Below are positions 58,050 to 64,000 of a stretch of 64,000 nucleotides of DNA, piece by piece. The position numbers were made by a program, and so were the translations under genes. Below the pieces are notes generated by a model, which was not told the DNA's origin, made no database searches, and saw only the letters and a list, made by a program, of their open reading frames with translations. Position 1 is the first letter of the stretch. The number at the start of each line of letters is the position of its first letter. Origin of the DNA: Hemicordylus capensis (Eukaryota; Chordata; Lepidosauria; Squamata; Cordylidae); the NCBI RefSeq assembly GCF_027244095.1, contig NC_069657.1:149974857-150038856 (forward strand). Direction: 5' to 3'.

Positions 58050-61000
58050 GTTTTCTTGGTTGCTGCAATCAAGGCATCTCTGTGGGGTTATCCCCGTCAC
58101 GTTCTCCTGGGCAGGACTATGTAAAATAGCTGATGGAAAGCCATTTAGAGCCCGACGGGGATGACCCCGCCCAGTTCTTATAGTCCTACGTTGCTCCTGG
58201 CAGGTTCTCTTCTTTCTCTTGTTGTGGTCAGTCATTTAGTTTCGCTCTCTTTTTGCCCTTTCTGTTCCTCTTCCACATATCTACCTTATTCTTCTCCTGT
58301 CCTTGTTGTTAATCTAAAGAGAGAGAGAGAGTTGTTGTCTTTGTGTATTGGCTCCCCCACCCCTTCTCCCACCCCCCTGTCTATTGTTTGTCCCTCGGTG
58401 TATGGAGCACACAGGGAGGGTGATAAACGTTTTTGTGCTGGCGGGGCGAGCAAAACCGGAGTTTCCAATGGGCATAAGGGTGCCCGGTTCTCCTCTTCTG
58501 CTTCTCAGCAGCCCGACAGCGAAAAAAGTCAAACTGTCGCCCGCAAAAGTCTCCCGCCTCCCTGTTCCTTTCTCAGCGGCCATTAGACCGTCCAAATGGG
58601 CAGAGCAAGAGGCTCCCTCCTTTTTCCCCATTTTCCAGCGGCGAGTGCAGGGTAGCAACAGCAGGGGAGCACGGAAGCAGCCCGCCACGGAGGCGCCTAA
58701 CTCGCAGCATGGCTGCGGCGCTCTCCTCAACAACAACGAGGTGGGTAGAGGAACAAGCCGTGTTTGAACTATTATCCGCCAGATTGAAGGCGGGTAGTGT
58801 CAGACTCCTGGCAAAACTGCCCCCCACACAAGCTGAGATCAGGGCTATAGCTGGGGGAGCTGAAATGGCTGACAAGTTGAGCATTGTAGAGGGGAGACAA
58901 GATGGCGGCCGCATGGAAACCGCTGCAGAAAAGCCTGCCAAAATGTCGGACGCTGCGCAGGGCGACAGAGAACAGCTCTATATACGTGTGTTGAGCTCTG
59001 ACCATGGGGAAGGGGCATCCGGACAGGCTAGCTTTAAGCAGGTTTCCCAACCCACTTCCCAGGCGAAGCCTAGAACTGTGCCCCCAGAGTGGCAAGCTTG
59101 GCTGAAAAATGCCATTATTGATACAGTATTTCAATTAAAGCACACAAGGAAGCCTAAAAAAACTAAAAGATGTAGGCGCCCCTCCTCCTCCTCTGAAGTT
59201 TCTTATGACTCCGGTTCCCTTGTACCTACGCCTAGGAAGGTCAAGTACAAGAGAAAACACCTAAAGGGGTTAAAAAGGCAGCCAAGAAGTCAGTGTCAGT
59301 ACACTCCTCAGAACTCTCAGGAGAAGAGTCTGGGGATCCTACCTCCAAGGAGGTTAGACCCAGGGCAACCTATCCCAAAGAAAAGCTGGTACCCATGCGG
59401 GAGGAGGATGTCACTGAGGTCCCGGTGGGCCCGGGTGGAGGTGGCCAGGATCCGGATCAGGACCTGGGAGTGGAGTGGAAGGAGGAAGGGGAGTGGTCTG
59501 GGGTGGAGGGCTTAGAACCTGCTCAGGTATCACAGCACCTCTTCGCCTTAGAGGATTTTAACCCCCTTATGACAAAAATTCTTTGTACCATTGGGCTACA
59601 GTCTAAACTGGACACTGAGCCTACTCAGACGCATAAAGGAGATTTAGTGTTCCCTAAGGCTAAGTCACGTGATATGTTACTGCCTATGCCAGATTGCTTT
59701 ACAGAGACAACTAAAGGAGAGTGGGCTATGCCTGCTTTGAACAAAAAACCTATGCCAGCTACTACACACTTCTACTCATTCCAGCAAGAAACCACTGACC
59801 TGCTCAAGACTCCCAGCACTGATGCACCAATCGTCCAGCTGGTCACTGGGTCCTTGATCCCACGAGACGGTGAAGCGTCTTTGAAGGTCCTGTCGGAAAA
59901 GAAAGCAGAATTTGCTTTTAGACGCATGCATGACAATTCATCTCTAGCAACACGGTCCGCCACAGCGGCATCTTTGGTGGCAAGGGCCAGTTTATTGTGG
60001 CTTAATGACTTACTCGATGAGACCCCGTCTGATTCAGTGCGCCTAAGGCAGCAATTGGTGAAACTCCAACAAGCCCAGGCGTTTGTGGCAGATACCACTT
60101 TGGATTCTATTCGTTTCTCCTCTATAGCATCTGCAGCTGCAGTGGTGGGCAGATGCCACCTGTGGCTTAAGGGTTGGCAGGCGGACATTACATCAAAGGC
60201 AAACCTGTCAGCGGTACCTTACGATAGTTCCAAACTTTTTGGAGAATCAGCCCTTAAGGACGTGCTGGTGGAGTCAAAGGATAAAAGAAAAGCAATGCCA
60301 ATGGCCCCTAAGAAAGGGGATAAAACTACATTCAGAAGACCATTCCAGCCATTTCGTTGCTTTCGCCCTTCATTCAGAGGGCGTGACAGAGATTTCAAAT
60401 TACAGAGGGGAGCCTGGTCTCGCCAGCGTTTCCCCCACAAGAATTTCGGAAACCTGACTATCTTCCAACCAGGGAAAACAACAAGGAAAGCAACAGTTCT
60501 GACGCAGGAATGCCTGCGCTCGGGGGACGTCTCTCAAAAATTTTTCAAACTTGGGAACAGACTATGGGGGACAAATGGGTCCTGGAACTGATCAAGTCTG
60601 GTTACAGAATAGAGATGAACTCCCTTCCTCGCCCAAGGTTCCTTCCTACTCCCCACTCTCACTGTTTTTCCAAACATGCAGACGTAAATTCAGCCATCCA
60701 ACATCTTCTGGCAATAGGGGCAGTAGAAAAGGTCCCACCATCTCAGGCGGGGAGGGGTGTTTATTCTATTCTGTTCTCTGTCCCCAAAACGGATGGCTCC
60801 AAAAAAGCTGTACTGGACTTGAAACATCTGAACAAGAGTTTGCGTCCACAAAGGTTCCGCATGGAATCTCTGCATTCCATCATGGAGGTTCTTCACCACA
60901 GAGACCTGCTCTCTTCTATAGACTTAAAAGAAGCCTATTTACATGTTCCAATTCATCCAAAAAGCAGACATTTTCTACACTTCAAATACGTGGGGATCGA

Positions 61001-63037
61001 CTATCAGTACAAGGCCATTCCATTCGGCCTCTGCTCAGCCCCCAGGGTCTTTACCAAGGTCCTGGCACCCGTGATGGCACACCTAAGACTACAGGGCATT
61101 CACGTTTTTTCCTATTTGGACGATTTGCTCGTGAAATCCAGGTCACCAGAGACAGCGGCATCTGACCTGGCGGTGACCCTATCTACCCTGAAACAACACG
61201 GGTTCTTAATAAACGAAAAGAAAAGCCACCTGATACCTTCTCACAGGCTCTTACATCTAGGGGTCATTATAGATACCATGCTAGATCGACTTTTTCTGTT
61301 GGAGGATGGAATTCAGACCCTGGTCTCGGAAGCAAGAATGGCATTCCATGCACGGGAGACACCAGTGCTATCCTTGGCAAGACTTCTGGGCCTAATGGTA
61401 TCCACCTTGGAGGTGGTACCTTGGGCGAGGTTCTACCTCAGGGAACTGCAGTGGTTCTTGTTGCTGGTCCAATCAGTCATTACAAGGAAAAGGAACATAA
61501 TGGTGCACATGCTGTCCAAGGTGCGGATGTCTCTTTGCTGGTGGAGCTCTTCCAACAATCTATTGATGGAGAAGAGATTTCTAGTGTTTCCAAGGACTAT
61601 TGTGACGATGGATGCCAGCAACAGAGGTTGGGGAGCCCACTGACATCAGTACTCTGTTCAGGGGAAGTGGACTCCAGAGGAGCGAGTGCTCTCAAACTGG
61701 CTGGAGTTAAGGACCATCAGACTGTCCTTGCTCAACCTTCTTCCTCACGTGACGGGTCGGGACGTCTTAATAAAAATGGACAATACCACGGCCAAAGGAC
61801 ATGTAAACAGGCAAGGAGGCACGAGGTTAAGATCCCTATATCAGGAGTCAGTGCTTCTGATGTCTTGGGCAGAATGTCATCTGAAATCAATTGCAGCCCA
61901 CCACGTACAGGGAGACCGGAACTTGATTGCCGATTGGCTCAGCAGAGAGGACCTCCTTCCAGGGGAATGGGCACTGAATCACCATATCTTCGAACAACTG
62001 GCACACAGGTGGGAATGCCCTGTCCTGGATTTATTTGCGACACCACTCAATGCGAAGCTACCACTTTTCATCACCAGGTTCCCTTGTCAGATGGCGGTGG
62101 GGACGCATTGTTCAAGCAGTGGCCACAAGGCGTATTGTGATTTCCTCCGATTCCATTGCTGGCTCGCGTGTTAAGACGCATAAGGGAACAAGAAGCAGAA
62201 GTCATTCTAGTAGCTCCCTATTGGCCAAGATGACCATGGTTTGCCGAACTGATATCCCTCAGCATAGACAAGCCGTAGCATCTGCTGGTCACACCGAACC
62301 TGTTACTGCAGGGACCAGTGCTACAGCCAAATCCAGTTTGGTTTCAGCTAGCCGCATGGAGACTGAGCGGCAGCTGCTGAACAGGCAGAGTGTGACAGAA
62401 AAAGTGGCATCCACCATCCTTGCCTCACATTGCCCATCGACAAATCGAGTGTACCAATACACCTGGAGGGCGTTTCTCCATTGGTCTTGCCATCACCATA
62501 TCGCTAAAGGGCAGGCAACCCTTAACTACCTCTTACAGTTCCTACAAGAAGGCCTAGATAAAGGGTTGAGACCGAACACACTGAGGAGACAGGCGGCTTC
62601 CCTTGTATCGCTCATATCAGGGAGATCCTCAAAGGCTTCAATAAGACATCCGATACTTAAGCATTTCCTGAGAGGGGCGACTCTGTTATCACCACCAGTG
62701 GCTCACCAGTTTCCTACCTGGAATTTGAACACGGTTCTGAAGGCGCTACAGCATCCTCAATTTGAACCCATTAGATCTATACCATTGAGACTATTGTCCC
62801 TTAAACTAGCTTTTCTGGTGGCCATAACTTCGGTGAGGCGAGTTTCGGAATTGAGGGCGCTATCAATTTATAAATCCTATTGTATAATCTCAGAGGATTC
62901 AGTACGCCTGATACCAGACCCATTCAGCTGTCCAAAGGTGGTATCTAATTCCCATGTTTCTCAAGATGTATATTTACCATCATTTTGCCCATATCTGACA
63001 CATCCTCAAGAGAAGTTGTGGCATAAGCTGGATATCC

Positions 63038-63205
63038 CTGCTAACTGGGCAAAGAGGCACCTTTTACCATGGTGATTCTCTTTATTTAGCAGGGGGAAAG
63101 TAACTGGCCCTATACACCCCCAGCACAGTACTTCCAGTGACTGTTGCTGGTGTCTATCTTGTGTTTCTTTTTAGAATGTGAGCCCTTTGGGGACAGGGAG
63201 CCATC

Positions 63206-63263
<58 letters not shown>

Positions 63264-63603
63264 GTGTAAACCGCCCTGAGCCATTTTTGGAAGGAAACTA
63301 GATAGAAAACAGGTAGCCAACATGAAGGCAGTGTAACCTACTTGTAACATGACATAGAAACAAGATAGGAGTCGAAATCTAATAACATTTCCCATGGCCA
63401 CGATACCTATCGTAATGAGTAATTCTCCTGGAGTAGAGCAAGCATGCATGCATACATACATTTATTTATTTATTTTTTCCTTCACGGTAAGTGACCAATG
63501 CTCCTTTCTCGGTTGATGCAATCAAGGCATCTCTGTGGGACATACCAAAGCAGTACATCTCCAGGAGGAAACCCACATTTTAGAAATTGAATTAATAATA
63601 ATA
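63038..63603 (+). repeat. Family X repeat, copy 4, plus extra sequence, inserted in the DIRS-type fossil
   Basis: Starts ctgctaactgggcaaagagg and carries the family blocks and a long (tcta)n run (63206-63262), then taaaccgccctgagccattt, the L2-type end. A further 300 bases follow, including gcaatcaaggcatctctgtg at about 63.51 kb, which matches the terminal region of the DIRS element itself. Flanked by atatcc on both sides (63032-63037 and 63604-63609), a short duplication. Confidence 0.72.
63206..63262. repeat. (TCTA)n microsatellite
   Basis: About 14 tcta/tatc units in the Family X tail. Confidence 0.95.
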
Positions 63604-64000
63604 ATATCCGGAGCTGCTTAAAGAAATATTTTGCACGGTCTGCCAGTTTTGAAAGACAGACGCACTGTTTGTGTCCTATCTATCAGCCTCTATGGGAGAG
63701 GCAGTATCTTCAAGGACAATTGCAAGATGGATCAGAGCCTGCATTTCTCTCTCATATGAAGTTCAGCACATTCGTCCACCTCAGAGCATAGTAGCCCACT
63801 CTACCAGGTCTACTGCAACTTCAGCAGCCTTCACAACCAATGCCCCCGTTCAGGAGATCTGTAAGGCGGCGGTTTGGAAGAACCCATCCACATTTATCAA
63901 AAATTACAAATTGGACCTATATGCCTCTGCTCAGGCGGCCTTTGGGAGGCGGGTTCTCCAGGGAGTGCTTCCCCAGGAGTAGAGCAAAATGTGGGTTTTC

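Larger units (their letters stand above)
58050..64000 (+). mobile_element. DIRS-type (tyrosine recombinase) retroelement fossil, runs off the window
   Basis: Parts in order: left terminal region from about 58.05 kb (caatcaaggcatctctgtgg), gag-like region about 58.7-60.6 kb, reverse transcriptase about 60.5-61.3 kb (IDLKEAYLHVPIHPKSRHF, SYLDDLL), RNase H about 61.6-62.1 kb, and tyrosine recombinase about 62.1 kb to the window end, interrupted by a 0.57-kb insertion. The layout is nearly complete but the element is broken, with perhaps three to five breaks besides the insertion. Clear protein similarity suggests moderate to young age. It occupies the USP37 intron before the catalytic exon, in sense. 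The right end lies outside. Confidence 0.85.

Overview
This is vertebrate nuclear DNA, almost certainly from a squamate reptile and more lizard-like than snake-like. The evidence is an intron-rich host gene pair, abundant L2/CR1-type LINEs, a BovB (RTE) LINE together with a Sauria-type SINE that uses its tail, tRNA- and 5S-derived SINEs, many hAT and Tigger elements, Helitrons and a DIRS-type retroelement. The species cannot be named from this window.

Host genes: two genes lie head to head on a CpG-rich shared promoter at about 29.9-31.1 kb. CNOT9 (RQCD1/CAF40, a CCR4-NOT subunit) runs on the minus strand and is complete. Its eight coding exons between 30159 and 5479 add up to exactly 900 nt, or 299 codons plus a stop. 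USP37 (a cell-cycle deubiquitinase) runs on the plus strand. Its first eight coding exons (39728 to 57911) encode residues 1 to about 342, and the window ends before the exon that carries the catalytic cysteine. All splice sites are GT-AG and all phases agree. The divergent order CNOT9-USP37 is also the mammalian one.

Layout: 1-5.4 kb holds the CNOT9 3' UTR and downstream DNA with repeats. 5.5-30.2 kb is CNOT9. Its introns hold three Helitrons, a pair of inverted LTR-like repeats enclosing a palindromic Tc1-type MITE, a SINE and an R4-like LINE, two L2 copies and a Sauria SINE. 29.9-31.1 kb is the bidirectional promoter. 30.8-39.7 kb is USP37 intron 1, with a BovB fragment and a four-level nest of hAT, 5S-SINE, MITE and hAT. 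39.7-57.9 kb is the USP37 N-terminal half, whose introns carry two Tigger elements (one 2.7 kb and nearly intact), several hAT MITEs, an L2 LINE with endonuclease and reverse transcriptase, and an opposing LINE. 58.05 kb to the window end is a DIRS-type fossil in the next USP37 intron.

The most notable signals are: a Helitron whose empty site can be read from sister repeats in the same window; two opposite-orientation hAT MITE insertions at the same 8-bp target of two 5S-SINE copies; the four-level nest; loss of one KEN box and changes at D-box positions in USP37; and the nearly complete Tigger transposon with a single apparent frameshift. I saw no clear evidence of a wholly new gene system. 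The novelty here is in transposon nesting, target choice and regulatory layout.
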